Assembly (NCBI GenBank): GCA_934182605.1 | Contig: CAKPRQ010000001.1 | Span: 157,045 to 221,044, forward strand | From: an uncultured Clostridia bacterium | GTDB taxonomy: Bacteria; Bacillota; Clostridia; TANB77; CAG-508 | Length of the DNA stretch: 64,000 bases | Direction: 5' to 3' | Shown: piece by piece, positions 42,841-52,492 of the stretch | How positions within the stretch are numbered: the first letter of the stretch is position 1 | Layout of the letters: each line of letters begins with the position of its first letter | Notes under the pieces: model-generated | Databases searched by the model: none | What the model was told of the DNA's origin: nothing | What the model saw: the letters and a program-made list of their open reading frames with translations, nothing else | Made by a program: the position numbers and the translations under genes

Positions 42841-43950
42841 ATGAATGGTATTGCGAAAATAAGTACTTTTGAAGCAATATGTTTTATGATTGTAGTTATT
42901 ATTAACAGAATGCTTTTAAATACTCCTAAAGAAATAATTAAAAATAGTGCTACTTCAGCTTGGATAAATGTAATAGTAATTTCTATTATAACAATAGTAT
43001 TTATAATAATAATATGTAAATTATATAAAAATTTCAGTGGAAAAGATATACTAGATATTTCTGAATATCTTGGCGGAAATATATTAAAAACAATTATTGG
43101 TATTATATTTTTACTTTTATTTTTATATGTTGCTGCTATACTCTTGAGAAATTTTTGCGATTCTTTACGAAAAATTTTTTTACCTAACACTACTATAACA
43201 TATATTATGTTTTTCTTTATAGTTGGAATTATTCTTGCAAATAAGTTAGGCTTGCCTTCTATTATAAAAATTAATATTATAATTATTGGATTAATTTTTA
43301 TAAGTGTAATTATAATATCTATAGCACCTATTTCTTACTTTGATTTTTCAAATTTATTTCCTATTATGGGAAATGGTATTAATGAAACTTTCTTTTCGGG
43401 ACTTACTAATCTTTTCGCATTTTCTGGAATAGGATATTTATACTTTTTGATGCCTTTTTTAAATAAACCACAAAATTTTAATAAAATTGCTATTGTGTCT
43501 ACAGTGGTCTCTAGTATATATTTACTCCTAAGTGTTATTAGTTTAATAGGATTATTTAGTTATTTGACTACGTCTAAAGACATATTTTCAATTTTATTAC
43601 TTACTAAAGTTATTAATTTGGGTGGCTTTTTAGAAAGAATAGATTCTATTCTTATGTTAGTTTGGATATTATCTTTCCTAGCTTATTTGAGTTTTATTTT
43701 ATACTTTGCTTTATACACCTATAGGCGTATTACAAACTTACAGGATCAGAATGGTGTATTATACTTATTTTCTACTATAATATTCGGATTAGCATTATTA
43801 CCACAAAATGTTATTAAAATAAATTTCCTAGATAATGAATTACTAAAAATTCTAGCAATACCTTTAGTATTTATTCTTCCCCTTATAATATTTATTTTAG
43901 CTAATATGAAATTTAAACGAAAAAGTAAAATTCAAAAAAGGGAGGTTTAA
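42841..43950 (+). CDS. gerKB: Spore germination protein GerAB/GerKB family permease-like subunit
   Basis: The B subunit, a 369-residue APC-type membrane protein with about ten helices; it holds the nutrient-binding site in related receptors. KISTFEAICFMIVVIINRMLL and DILDISEYLGGNILKTIIG are family-type segments, and a charged C-terminal tail (KFKRKSKIQKREV) ends it. AAGGAATG precedes the ATG; it ends four bases before gerC. The protein is unusually rich in Ile. Confidence 0.9.
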   Translation: MNGIAKISTFEAICFMIVVIINRMLLNTPKEIIKNSATSAWINVIVISIITIVFIIIICKLYKNFSGKDILDISEYLGGNILKTIIGIIFLLLFLYVAAILLRNFCDSLRKIFLPNTTITYIMFFFIVGIILANKLGLPSIIKINIIIIGLIFISVIIISIAPISYFDFSNLFPIMGNGINETFFSGLTNLFAFSGIGYLYFLMPFLNKPQNFNKIAIVSTVVSSIYLLLSVISLIGLFSYLTTSKDIFSILLLTKVINLGGFLERIDSILMLVWILSFLAYLSFILYFALYTYRRITNLQDQNGVLYLFSTIIFGLALLPQNVIKINFLDNELLKILAIPLVFILPLIIFILANMKFKRKSKIQKREV

Positions 43951-43953
43951 TAT

Positions 43954-45177
43954 ATGGATAATTTTAGAAAAATTATTAGTATAATTATAGTTTTAACACT
44001 TATCCCTTTTACTTTAACAGGTTGCCAAGATACAAAAGGTATTGAAAATTTAGCTTATGTTACTGCTATTGGTTTTGATATTGGTGAAGATAATTTAATA
44101 AAAGTTTCTTTCCAATTTGCAAAATTAACATCTAGTAAACAAAGCGGTTCCCCTCAACCTCAAAGTTCAGAAATAGTAACTATAGATTGTTCTTCTTTCG
44201 ATTCTGGGCTTAATATTGTGAATAGCTATATTAGTAAGAAAGTAAATTTGTCACACTGCAAAGTAATTGTTTTTTCTGAAGATATTGCCGTAACTGGAAT
44301 TCTAGAACATGTAAATGTGTTAGCTGCAGATAGAGAAATTAGACCCGATTGTGATGTTTTGGTTAGCAAATGTAAAGCTAAGGATTTCTTAGAAAATTCT
44401 GTACCTGCTTTGACTAATTTAACTCCTAGATATTATGAAATATTGTTAAATTCAAAAGAATATACAGGATTTTCAGAAAATGTACCACTATGGAATTTTT
44501 TTATAAATTTAAGAAATATTACTAAAGAGCCTGTTGCAATACTATGTGGATTAAATTCTTCATCTACAGGAATTTCTGATACTAATTTAATGGATAAAGA
44601 TGTAAATTATAAAGCTGGTGAAACTCCTCTTACTGGAAAAACTATTAGTCAAAATATGGGACTTGCCGTATTTTCGCATGACAAATTAGTAGGTGAATTA
44701 AATGCTATAGAATGTATTTCTTACCTTATGCTTACAAATAATTTAGATGGTTGTAATATATCTGTACCTAATCCTTTTGAAAATAATTCTATTATAAATG
44801 TAAAATTAGAGTTAAAGAAAAAAACTAAAAACAATGTGGAGTTAATTAATGGTTCTCCGTTTATAGAAAGCAATATTTATTTAAATGGTTCTATAACTTC
44901 TATAAGTTTAAATACAGATGATTCTGAGACTGAAACTTTAAGTACAATTGAAGAATATATCGAAAGTTATGTATCTTATAATATTAAATCTCTTTTATAT
45001 AAAACTGCAAAAGATTTTAAAGCTGATATTATTGGATTTGGGAAAAATATAGTTTATGATTATTTAACTATTGAAGAATGGGAAGCTTTAAATTGGTCAA
45101 ATTTATACAAAGATTCTTTTTTTAATGTTAATGTTGAAGTTACTATTAATCCAAGTTCTTTATTTATAAAAGATTAG
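43954..45177 (+). CDS. gerKC: Spore germination lipoprotein GerAC/GerKC family
   Basis: The C subunit, a lipoprotein of 407 residues on the outer face of the spore inner membrane. The signal peptide ends with the lipobox LTGC (cysteine about residue 24), then QDTKGIENLAYVTAIGFDIG, the standard opening; LSHCKVIVFSEDIAV and REIRPDCDVLVSK follow. The C-terminal domain has LYKTAKDFKADIIGFG. GGGAGG precedes the ATG. It is followed by a small membrane gene. Confidence 0.93.
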   Translation: MDNFRKIISIIIVLTLIPFTLTGCQDTKGIENLAYVTAIGFDIGEDNLIKVSFQFAKLTSSKQSGSPQPQSSEIVTIDCSSFDSGLNIVNSYISKKVNLSHCKVIVFSEDIAVTGILEHVNVLAADREIRPDCDVLVSKCKAKDFLENSVPALTNLTPRYYEILLNSKEYTGFSENVPLWNFFINLRNITKEPVAILCGLNSSSTGISDTNLMDKDVNYKAGETPLTGKTISQNMGLAVFSHDKLVGELNAIECISYLMLTNNLDGCNISVPNPFENNSIINVKLELKKKTKNNVELINGSPFIESNIYLNGSITSISLNTDDSETETLSTIEEYIESYVSYNIKSLLYKTAKDFKADIIGFGKNIVYDYLTIEEWEALNWSNLYKDSFFNVNVEVTINPSSLFIKD

Positions 45178-45192
45178 AAAGGTGGATCAAAA

Positions 45193-45372
45193 ATGTACTC
45201 TACTGCAATGCATATAATTCTTCATATCTTAAATATTTTTGTTTTAATAAAGACATTTTCATATGGTATGTACGAGATTAAAGTTAATAATAATAAAGTT
45301 GGTGGAATTATTTCTATTGTATTACAAATTATTGTATTTCTATTAATTGTTTATTTATTATATAGACACTAA
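45193..45372 (+). CDS. Small two-helix membrane protein at the end of the ger operon (59 aa)
   Basis: A short gene 15 bases after gerC with GAAAGGTGG before the ATG. Two hydrophobic segments (IILHILNIFVLIKTFSYGM and IISIVLQIIVFLLIVYLL) are joined by a polar loop with KVNNNK. Size, topology and position match the small D-type membrane proteins that modulate germinant receptors in some spore formers. The functional call is inference from context. Confidence 0.7.
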   Translation: MYSTAMHIILHILNIFVLIKTFSYGMYEIKVNNNKVGGIISIVLQIIVFLLIVYLLYRH

Positions 45373-45374
45373 CA

Positions 45375-45425
45375 ATATAATGACTATTTTTAACTAAGGA
45401 AATTAGTTAAAAATAGTCATTATAT
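45375..45425. terminator. Bidirectional terminator with a 23-bp perfect stem
   Basis: 45375-45397 and 45403-45425 are exact reverse complements around the loop GGAAA. It lies between the convergent ger operon and the WG-repeat-like gene. Runs of A/T inside the stem provide the U tracts for both directions. Confidence 0.85.
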
Positions 45426-45450
45426 AATAATTTTAATAATATTAAATTTA

Positions 45451-46869
45451 CTAATTTATTTGTATTGGTCCAGAATTTCCTCCTGACGATACATCATCTT
45501 TTAATCTATCTCTTACTGAAATTACATTATTTCCAAATAACATATAATATTCTGTTTTTCCTCCTGATACTGTTTTATATATACTATCAAAAGTAGTTGG
45601 AACTCTAGGCATTCCATTTATATCTATTATACCATATTTAACTCTGTTTATAACATCTTTTTCAGCTATAACTATTCCTTCTACACCTTCACTTGCTGGT
45701 ATTAGCAATACGTTCTGCGAAGTTTGAGATGATGAAGCTACACAGCCAAAACTATAAATACCGCTATGTTTTATTTCACCTTTTATATTAAATAAGGTCC
45801 ATTCATCTCCTTGTTTAGCAGGAATACAATAATCATATAATACGTAACCATTTTTTAGATTATCTGTTGGAAATAATCTAGGATTTTCTATTCCTATTTT
45901 GTCATATTCTAAGTTTACCAGTACTTTTCCTGTTTTATCTAATACACCATACTTCTTTCCGTTACTAACTAGATATAAGCCTATGTTATTATCTATTAAT
46001 TTTAAAGAACTATATTCAAGTCCTACTTTTACAACATCTGAACCATTTTGTGAATTTGCATACAATATTCCATATTGACCATTTTGTACCCCTATGAATT
46101 CTTGCATGCCCTCTGAATAAGTTAAACTATTATATTTAGTTCCTAATATTGAAGAATTATCTTTTGTACTAATTACTCCTACCATTCTTTCTTTAGTTAA
46201 AACTACCATCATATCTTGTATTAAAGCCTTTTGATTAGAGAAATCTTCTGATAATGAATAATACCCAGCATTTTTTGCTACAGTATTATACTTATTAAAC
46301 AAATAAGGTAATGTTTGTATTGTTAATGAATTTTTATCTGAATTATATGTAAATTTTACATTAAATACTTTTTGCATTGTTGGTAAACTTATATATAACA
46401 AATCATTTATTCTTTTAACTTTATAAGACATTCTGTAATAATCATACGTAGACGTTTCATCACTTACTAGAGTTTTATATACATCAGTACTATCCATTTC
46501 TAATTGTGCTATTTCGTACTCATTTCTTACATAACAATGTGTTTTATCTTCACTAGCCGTACCATATTCTCCATTATAAAATTCATATGATAATAAAGGC
46601 GCCATTTTTTCTACACATACATAAGGTACATTATCATCTCCTATATAAAATATATTAGAATTCAATTTACTTGCTAAAGAACCATTAACATATAAATTAT
46701 TTTTTTGATTATTTGCACTAGATATTATAGCAATAATTATCATCATAATAATTATTACCCCTATAACTCCAGCCCCTGCTATTATCATTATTTTTTTCTT
46801 TTTTTCACTATCCATACCACCATTGTTCATGTTCAAATTATTACCCATTCCACCATATAAATCACTCAT
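45451..46869 (-). CDS. Membrane-anchored WG-repeat-like protein
   Basis: A 472-residue protein: a cytosolic Gly/Asn/Met-rich N-terminus, one membrane helix (MIIAGAGVIGVIIIMMIIIAII, about residues 28-50) and a large outer domain. The first outer part resembles a copper-amine-oxidase-type N-terminal/stalk domain (YVCVEKMAPLLSYEFYNG); the rest holds WG-like repeats (YGILYANSQ, KYGVLDKTGKVLVNLEYDKI, KYGIIDINGMPRVP). It likely sits at the cell surface or in the forespore membrane. It is convergent with the ger operon. Function unknown. Confidence 0.7.
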   Translation of the reverse strand: MSDLYGGMGNNLNMNNGGMDSEKKKKIMIIAGAGVIGVIIIMMIIIAIISSANNQKNNLYVNGSLASKLNSNIFYIGDDNVPYVCVEKMAPLLSYEFYNGEYGTASEDKTHCYVRNEYEIAQLEMDSTDVYKTLVSDETSTYDYYRMSYKVKRINDLLYISLPTMQKVFNVKFTYNSDKNSLTIQTLPYLFNKYNTVAKNAGYYSLSEDFSNQKALIQDMMVVLTKERMVGVISTKDNSSILGTKYNSLTYSEGMQEFIGVQNGQYGILYANSQNGSDVVKVGLEYSSLKLIDNNIGLYLVSNGKKYGVLDKTGKVLVNLEYDKIGIENPRLFPTDNLKNGYVLYDYCIPAKQGDEWTLFNIKGEIKHSGIYSFGCVASSSQTSQNVLLIPASEGVEGIVIAEKDVINRVKYGIIDINGMPRVPTTFDSIYKTVSGGKTEYYMLFGNNVISVRDRLKDDVSSGGNSGPIQIN

Positions 46870-46929
46870 TTTTTACTCCATCCCTTCTAAAATTCTTATT
46901 ATATACAAAAAATTTTTTACATATAATTT

Positions 46930-48057
46930 TTACTCATTTGTATATCCATATTTTTTATAAAATTCTTTTTTAAAACTTCCAAAATTGTCACGTTCTATTT
47001 CTATTTTAACACTTTTCATTAAATTGGTCAAGAATTTTAAATTATGAATTGATAATAATTTTACACCTAGTATTTCATTCGCTTTTATCAAATGTCTTAT
47101 GTATGCTCTTGTATAATTCTTACAAGTATAACAATCGCATTCATCATCTAATGGTTCAAAATCTTTTTCATAAGTTGCATTCCTTACTACAACTTTTCCC
47201 TTAGATGTAAAAGCCGTTCCATTTCTTGCAATTCTTGTAGGTAATACACAATCACACATATCTATTCCTGCAAATACTGCTTCTAGTAAATAATCTGGGC
47301 TTCCTACTCCCATTAAATATCTTGGTTTTTCTTTAGGTAAAAGTGGAGTTGTAAAATTTAAAATATCTTTCATAGTCTCTATGTCTTCTCCTACACTTAA
47401 GCCTCCTACTGCATAGCCCGGGAAATCAATAGCTATCAAATCATTTACAGATTTTTCTCTTAAATCTTTATACATTCCACCCTGTACTATTCCAAAAAGA
47501 CTTTGTTCCTCTATATTCTTATGAGCGTTCTTACACCTTAAGGCCCATCTACTTGTCCTTTCCATTGATTGTCTCGTATATTCATAAGTTGCAGGATACC
47601 CTACGCATTCATCAAAAGCCATTATTATATCTGCTCCTAAGTCTTCCTCTATTTTCATAACACTTTCAGGAGTAAAAATATGTCTACTTCCATCTAAATG
47701 TGATTTAAATTCTACTCCATCTTCTGTTATTTTTCTTAAAGCACCTAAACTGAAAACTTGAAATCCACCGCTATCTGTTAAAATTGGTCTATCCCAATTC
47801 ATAAATTTATGCAAACCACCAGCCATTTTTACAATGTCTTGTCCTGGTCTTAAATATAAATGATATGTATTTGATAATATTATTTCCGCATTTACCTTTT
47901 CTTTTAAATCTTCTGGAGTTAAAGATTTTACAGTTGCTTGAGTTCCTACAGGCATAAATACAGGTGTTTCTATTATACCATGAGGCGTATATATTCTTCC
48001 TCTTCTTGCACCTGTTTGCTTACATTCATGTATTAATTCATATCTTACTGCGTCCAT
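46930..48057 (-). CDS. tgt: tRNA-guanine transglycosylase
   Basis: Exchanges guanine-34 for preQ1 in GUN tRNAs. 375 residues. Motifs: GTQATVKSLTPEDL, DSGGFQVFSL (substrate-binding Asp), IAMAFDEC replaced here by IIMAFDECVGYP, GGLSVGE, and the zinc site CDCYTCKNYTRAYIRHL. The catalytic Asp lies in DMCDCVLPTRIARNG. It follows queA by about 55 bases, the standard queA-tgt pairing. Confidence 0.96.
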   Translation of the reverse strand: MDAVRYELIHECKQTGARRGRIYTPHGIIETPVFMPVGTQATVKSLTPEDLKEKVNAEIILSNTYHLYLRPGQDIVKMAGGLHKFMNWDRPILTDSGGFQVFSLGALRKITEDGVEFKSHLDGSRHIFTPESVMKIEEDLGADIIMAFDECVGYPATYEYTRQSMERTSRWALRCKNAHKNIEEQSLFGIVQGGMYKDLREKSVNDLIAIDFPGYAVGGLSVGEDIETMKDILNFTTPLLPKEKPRYLMGVGSPDYLLEAVFAGIDMCDCVLPTRIARNGTAFTSKGKVVVRNATYEKDFEPLDDECDCYTCKNYTRAYIRHLIKANEILGVKLLSIHNLKFLTNLMKSVKIEIERDNFGSFKKEFYKKYGYTNE

Positions 48058-48111
48058 TATTTTCCTCCTATACTATATAATTAACTTAATAAGTAATGAT
48101 ATATACTCTAA

Positions 48112-49155
48112 TTATTTAATTAGCATTGCGTCTCCGAAACTAAAAAATCTATATTTTTCTTTTATTGCTTCTTTATATGCTTCCATTATAAATTCTCTAT
48201 CTGCTAATGCCGATACTAACATTAATAAAGATGATTCTGGCAAGTGAAAATTTGTTATTAAACAATCTACTATTTTAAATTTATATCCTGGATATATAAA
48301 TATAGATGTATCTCCTTCTCCTTCTTTTACTCTATTTAATTCTCTATCTGCTATAGTTTCTAATACTCTACAAGATGTTGTTCCTACTGCAATTATTCTA
48401 TTTCCTCGTTTTTCCGCCTCATTAATAATATCAGCATTTTCTTTACTTACTATATAATGTTCTGTATGCATTACATGATCTTCTATATTTTCTGCTTTTA
48501 CAGGTCTAAACGTACCTATTCCAACGTGTAAAGTTACCTTTGCTATTTTTATACCTTTTTCTTCTATTTTTCTTAAAAGTTCATCTGTAAAATGCAAACC
48601 TGCTGTAGGTGCTGCACTTGAGCCTTCATATTTTGCATATACAGTTTGATATCTCTCTTTCTCTTCTAATTCTTCTTTTATATATGGTGGTAATGGCATT
48701 ACACCTATTTTATCTAAAATCTCGTTGAAAATCCCTTCATACGTAAATTTTATTATTCTATTACCGTCAGATAAAATGTTTAAAACTTCTGCTTCTAAAA
48801 TTCCATCTCCGAATGTAATTTTAGCGCCTTCTTGTAACCTACGTCCAGGTTTTACTAAAGTTTCCCAAGTGTCATTCCCTAAGTCTTTTAAAAGCAATAC
48901 TTCTACTTTACAAGGTGTATTATTTTCTTCCTCATATTTTTTCACACCATATATTCTTGCTGGTATTACTTTAGTATCATTTATGACTAAACAATCTCCT
49001 GGATTTAAGTAATCTATAATATCTTTAAACTTTTTATGCTCTATCTTTCTTGTTACTCTATCTAATACCATTAATCTAGATTCATCCCTTTTTTCTATTG
49101 GATGTTGAGCTATTAATTCTATTGGTAATTCATAATTAAATTCTTCTAATTTCAT
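48112..49155 (-). CDS. queA: S-adenosylmethionine:tRNA ribosyltransferase-isomerase
   Basis: QueA builds epoxyqueuosine on preQ1-tRNA. 347 residues starting MKLEEFNYELPIELIAQHP; RDESRLMVLDR, DTKVIPARIYG, GSSAAPTAGLHFT and ITNFHLPESSLLMLVSA are signatures. I place the start at 49155 rather than four codons upstream, because the GGAAGGA site then has normal spacing. The leader upstream is repeated in front of the next gene. Confidence 0.95.
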   Translation of the reverse strand: MKLEEFNYELPIELIAQHPIEKRDESRLMVLDRVTRKIEHKKFKDIIDYLNPGDCLVINDTKVIPARIYGVKKYEEENNTPCKVEVLLLKDLGNDTWETLVKPGRRLQEGAKITFGDGILEAEVLNILSDGNRIIKFTYEGIFNEILDKIGVMPLPPYIKEELEEKERYQTVYAKYEGSSAAPTAGLHFTDELLRKIEEKGIKIAKVTLHVGIGTFRPVKAENIEDHVMHTEHYIVSKENADIINEAEKRGNRIIAVGTTSCRVLETIADRELNRVKEGEGDTSIFIYPGYKFKIVDCLITNFHLPESSLLMLVSALADREFIMEAYKEAIKEKYRFFSFGDAMLIK

Positions 49156-49215
49156 AATTAATATCATTCCTTCCTAAGGCACAAGTACGGTTGGAAAAAA
49201 ATTTTCAACCTTTAC
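49156..49215 (-). promoter_or_regulatory. Leader repeat A (copy before queA)
   Basis: On the minus strand it contains GGTTGAAAA...TTCCAACC (a short hairpin), then TGTGCCTTAGGAAGGAATG and ATATTAAT before the ATG. The same block occurs at 50604-50665. Confidence 0.6.
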
Positions 49216-49223
49216 ACCTTTCT

Positions 49224-50603
49224 TTATCTATTATATACTAATACTCCCACTTCTTCTCTTTCTATTTTAGTCATTATATTACTATAATTTTTCCTAAATA
49301 TTTTAGAAAGTTCTTCTATTATATTTTCAGGTTCTTCTATAAATTCAATTTCTAAAGAATATTCAAAGTCGCTTTCTTTTGCTGGTTGCATTTTATATAC
49401 TTCTGGTTCTAATCCTATATACTTTTCATTTACTGTATCATTTATTTTTTTAGACATGTAATCTTGATACCAAGTTCTTTGTCCTATTACAGCTTCATTT
49501 TCATACCCATATTCCTTATAGTCATGTAATGCAGGTATTTCATAATTCATTGCAGTACATATTCTTTCTAAATCATGTAAAAATTCATGAACCATAACTT
49601 CTTCTGGGAAAGTATTAGTAGTTCCATTATATACATAAATTTCGTTATATTCGTCACTTGGGATTCTTATATTTGAAAAGCCTATTCCTTTATAAGTCAT
49701 TCCACCAAGGCCTATCCAATCATTTACTTCTATTTCTAAATTTTTAGAAGCATCCCCTAATTTTGCTACTATAAAAATATGATCATACTCTTCTTTTTCC
49801 AAATACGGATCTATTATATTAGCTACATTTGTTCCTGCAATATAATTACCATTTACTCCATCATATGAAATAGAAGTTAAAGTTTCATCAGTTTCAAAAT
49901 AATCATATTCAATATTAATTAAACCTCCTGATAATATATTACAAGAATTTTGAAATCTTTGCATATTTACTCTTGTATTATATATATCGTTTTCTGACAT
50001 TCTAGCTATAACTTCTGTTCCATTATCTAAAACTACATCTGTATTAGGAATTACAAAACATGCTACATTCCAAGTAGAGTCTGAATTCACTACTCCTTTT
50101 TCTACTTTAAAATTAGAAAACCATGCTGTACCCGTGCAATCATCTTGGAAGCCACCTAATCTAAATCCTATATTTACACTTTCTCTTCCATATGAATTAA
50201 AATACATTGCTATTTCCTGCCAATCTGAAGTTCCTTGAATACTTTCAGATTTTTCAACAGTATCTATAATTGATATATGGGCCCCAGATTCACTAAAATT
50301 ATTTTCTGCCACAACATTTTCTGTTTTTACCATACAACTTACTTTATATGGTGTATTTTTTTCAACTTCTAGTGTTTTATAAAATGTTGCGTCATTCATT
50401 GTATTTGAAACTATTTTATATGAATCTACACCATCTTCATATTGTACATTCTTATCTCTTGAAAACTCGCTCAAATGCAATGTTAATTCAGCTGTATTAA
50501 AATCATTAAAAAATTTTTGCTTGTATGCATTATATACTAATATCAAAATATATACCAAAACGGCTATCACTACTAATGATAAAAATTTTTTTAAAATTTT
50601 CAT
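49224..50603 (-). CDS. Exported HExxH metallopeptidase-like protein with carbohydrate-binding-like domain
   Basis: About 459 residues from the ATG at 50603. An N-terminal membrane segment (FLSLVVIAVLVYILILVY) precedes a jelly-roll-like region (YKVSCMVKTENVV, GTSDWQEIAMYFNS, VNIGFRLGG, GTAWFSNFKVEKG), typical of carbohydrate-binding modules. The second half has HEFLH at 339-343 (VMVHEFLHDLERICTAM), a zinc metallopeptidase HExxH motif, followed by ALHDYKEYGYENE which may provide the third ligand. It is probably membrane-anchored and outside the cell. I do not recognise the precise family. Confidence 0.72.
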   Translation of the reverse strand: MKILKKFLSLVVIAVLVYILILVYNAYKQKFFNDFNTAELTLHLSEFSRDKNVQYEDGVDSYKIVSNTMNDATFYKTLEVEKNTPYKVSCMVKTENVVAENNFSESGAHISIIDTVEKSESIQGTSDWQEIAMYFNSYGRESVNIGFRLGGFQDDCTGTAWFSNFKVEKGVVNSDSTWNVACFVIPNTDVVLDNGTEVIARMSENDIYNTRVNMQRFQNSCNILSGGLINIEYDYFETDETLTSISYDGVNGNYIAGTNVANIIDPYLEKEEYDHIFIVAKLGDASKNLEIEVNDWIGLGGMTYKGIGFSNIRIPSDEYNEIYVYNGTTNTFPEEVMVHEFLHDLERICTAMNYEIPALHDYKEYGYENEAVIGQRTWYQDYMSKKINDTVNEKYIGLEPEVYKMQPAKESDFEYSLEIEFIEEPENIIEELSKIFRKNYSNIMTKIEREEVGVLVYNR

Positions 50604-51089
50604 TTTTAATATCATTCCTTCCCAAGGCACAAATCTGGATAAAAAAGAATTTTTCAACCTTTCTCTCCTAACATTATGTTTGCTTTAAATCACTTTATTA
50701 TTTTACTATATTTTTTCAAAAATATCAATAAAGAGTTTCCACTTTGATGCCACTTTTTTCTTCTACTTTTAAAAAATTAGGTATTTATCCTGAATCTATT
50801 AAAAATTATTATGCATAATAATCTTATACTAATAATGACTTGCAATATTCTAAATCTTTTTCCAATTCATCTGTTATTGGTTTTATTTCCTTTCCATTAT
50901 AATTTTTCCATTATATATCTTTTTTTATTTTACAAATAGTATACCACATGTTTTAAAAAAACAAAATATTTTTTTATCAAAAGTACACATATATAAAATT
51001 TTAATTCATTAACTTTTATTTTTACAATTACTACACTTTTCTAAATATTTATGATATAATGGAAATAAATTTAAAAAAGGAATGAAATT
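50604..51089. other. Intergenic region with leader repeat B
   Basis: About 490 bases between divergent genes. The part next to the metallopeptidase-like gene (50604-50665) repeats the queA leader: GGTTGAAAAA, then TTGTGCCTTGGGAAGGAATG and ATATTAAAA. The rest is AT-rich; a TATAAT near 51055 probably serves tcdA. No gene seen. Confidence 0.65.
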
Positions 51090-51776
51090 ATGGAATATTG
51101 GTTAAGTAGAACAGAAAATTTAATAGGAAAAGAAACTTTAGATAAGTTAAGAAATTCCAGTGTCGCAATCATAGGTATTGGTGGTGTCGGATCTTTTTGT
51201 GCTGAAGCATTAGCTCGTACAGGTATTAATAATATCACATTAATAGATATGGATACTATAGATATTACTAATATTAATAGACAACTTATTGCTGATACTT
51301 CCACCATTGGAAGATTAAAAGCCAATGTTATGAAAGAACGTATTTTAAAAATTAACCCTAATGCAAATGTAATTACTTTTCCTATTTTTTTAGATGAAAA
51401 TAATATATCTTCTGTAATAACTACAAATTTTGATTATGTAATCGATTGCATAGATACTGTAAACTCTAAAATTGCTTTAATAGAATATTGTTATAAAATG
51501 AATATTAAAATAATTTCTGCATTGGGTACTGGTAATAAAATTGACCCTACAAAATTTGAAATTACTGATATTTCTAAGACTTCTGTATGTCCTCTTGCTA
51601 GAGCTATACGAAAAAAATTGAAATCAAAAAATATTGAACATCTAACTGTTGTATATTCTAAAGAAGAACCTATAAAAATAGAAAATTCGACAACTCCTGC
51701 AAGTATTTCATTTGTCCCTAGTGTTGCAGGATTATTAATAGCAAGTAAAGTTATTGAAAATTTAACTTCAAAGTAA
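51090..51776 (+). CDS. tcdA: tRNA threonylcarbamoyladenosine dehydratase (TcdA/CsdL family)
   Basis: An E1-like ThiF-fold protein that makes cyclic t6A in tRNAs. 228 residues: LIGKETLDKLRNSSVAIIGIG, GGVGSFCAEALARTGI (nucleotide loop), DMDTIDITNINRQL, YVIDCIDTVNSKIALIEYC and SALGTGNKIDPTKFEITDISKTSVCPLAR (trimmed: GNKIDPTKF, CPLARAIRKKLK) are the TcdA pattern. The gene has an AAAGGAATG site and stands alone. Confidence 0.92.
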   Translation: MEYWLSRTENLIGKETLDKLRNSSVAIIGIGGVGSFCAEALARTGINNITLIDMDTIDITNINRQLIADTSTIGRLKANVMKERILKINPNANVITFPIFLDENNISSVITTNFDYVIDCIDTVNSKIALIEYCYKMNIKIISALGTGNKIDPTKFEITDISKTSVCPLARAIRKKLKSKNIEHLTVVYSKEEPIKIENSTTPASISFVPSVAGLLIASKVIENLTSK

Positions 51777-51909
51777 ACTTTACTATTTAAGTTTCTTTAA
51801 ATTCTATTAATTTAATGGTATCATATTATAAATTAAAATTTACTATATATCGGGAACGGTAAATCTAAAAATAAGATTTTACCTCAAAAAAGAAAGGAAG
51901 GAAGTAAAA

Positions 51910-52254
51910 ATGGAATTAGATTATCATGTAATAGGTGAACGTTTAAGAAAGGCTAGACTTGAAAAAAATTATACTCAAGAATACTTGGCTGAAAAAATGA
52001 ATGTATCTGTAGCATTCTTAAGTAGAATTGAACGTGGAAGTTCTCATATTAATTTAAAAAGATTAACTGAAATTTGCAAACTTTTAGAGATATCAGAAGG
52101 TGAAGTTTTAAATGGTTCTGTTACTAATCCTGAAACTTACTTAATATCAGAATTTAACTTATTATTTAAAGGTTGTCCGCCTGAAAAATTAAAATTAATT
52201 TATAATATTGCAAAATTAATTATTAAAGATGGATCAGATAAAAGTAATCGCTAA
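51910..52254 (+). CDS. XRE-family transcriptional regulator
   Basis: A 114-residue protein with an N-terminal HTH: IGERLRKARLEKNYTQEYLAEKMNVSVAFLSRIERG, key features being the TQEYLAEKMNVSVAFLSRIE helix-turn-helix. The C-terminal helix pair (LISEFNLLFKGCPPEKLKLI) suggests dimerisation as in SinR-like regulators. A small hairpin (GGTAAATCT with AGATTTTACC, about 51859-51883) precedes its ribosome site AAAGGAAGGAAG. A terminator follows. Confidence 0.9.
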   Translation: MELDYHVIGERLRKARLEKNYTQEYLAEKMNVSVAFLSRIERGSSHINLKRLTEICKLLEISEGEVLNGSVTNPETYLISEFNLLFKGCPPEKLKLIYNIAKLIIKDGSDKSNR

Positions 52255-52296
52255 AATCTAGAACAACAATTCAATAATAAACTATATAATTTTTGG

Positions 52297-52335
52297 AAAA
52301 TCTTGATATTTTACTACTATCAAGATTTTTTATTT
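52297..52335 (+). terminator. Intrinsic terminator after the XRE gene
   Basis: AAAATCTTGATA (52297-52308) pairs with TATCAAGATTTT (52318-52329), then T residues. Confidence 0.9.
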
Positions 52336-52348
52336 TTTCTAAAAATTT

Positions 52349-52492
52349 ATGTTTTGACTAAAAATAGCTATATAGTACTTATATATTAATATTTTGCAAT
52401 CAAAGACCCAGATTGTTAACACCAGCTATGTTTTTGATAAAAAATATTAATATATAAGTACTAATAATATTTATTTAACTGTAAATTGTAAC
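52349..52492 (+). repeat. MITE-like hairpin element, copy E9 (chimeric)
   Basis: A 22-bp stem, AGTACTTATATATTAATA and onward (52374-52395), is exactly complementary to 52441-52462, yet the sequence is unrelated to the other copies' stems. The loop still has AATCAAAGACCCAGATTGTT and CCAGCTATG. The right end is AATTGTAAC at 52492. The left end is missing; instead 52349-52373 matches the right inner arm of another long copy, so two copies have recombined or one inserted into the other. Confidence 0.85.
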
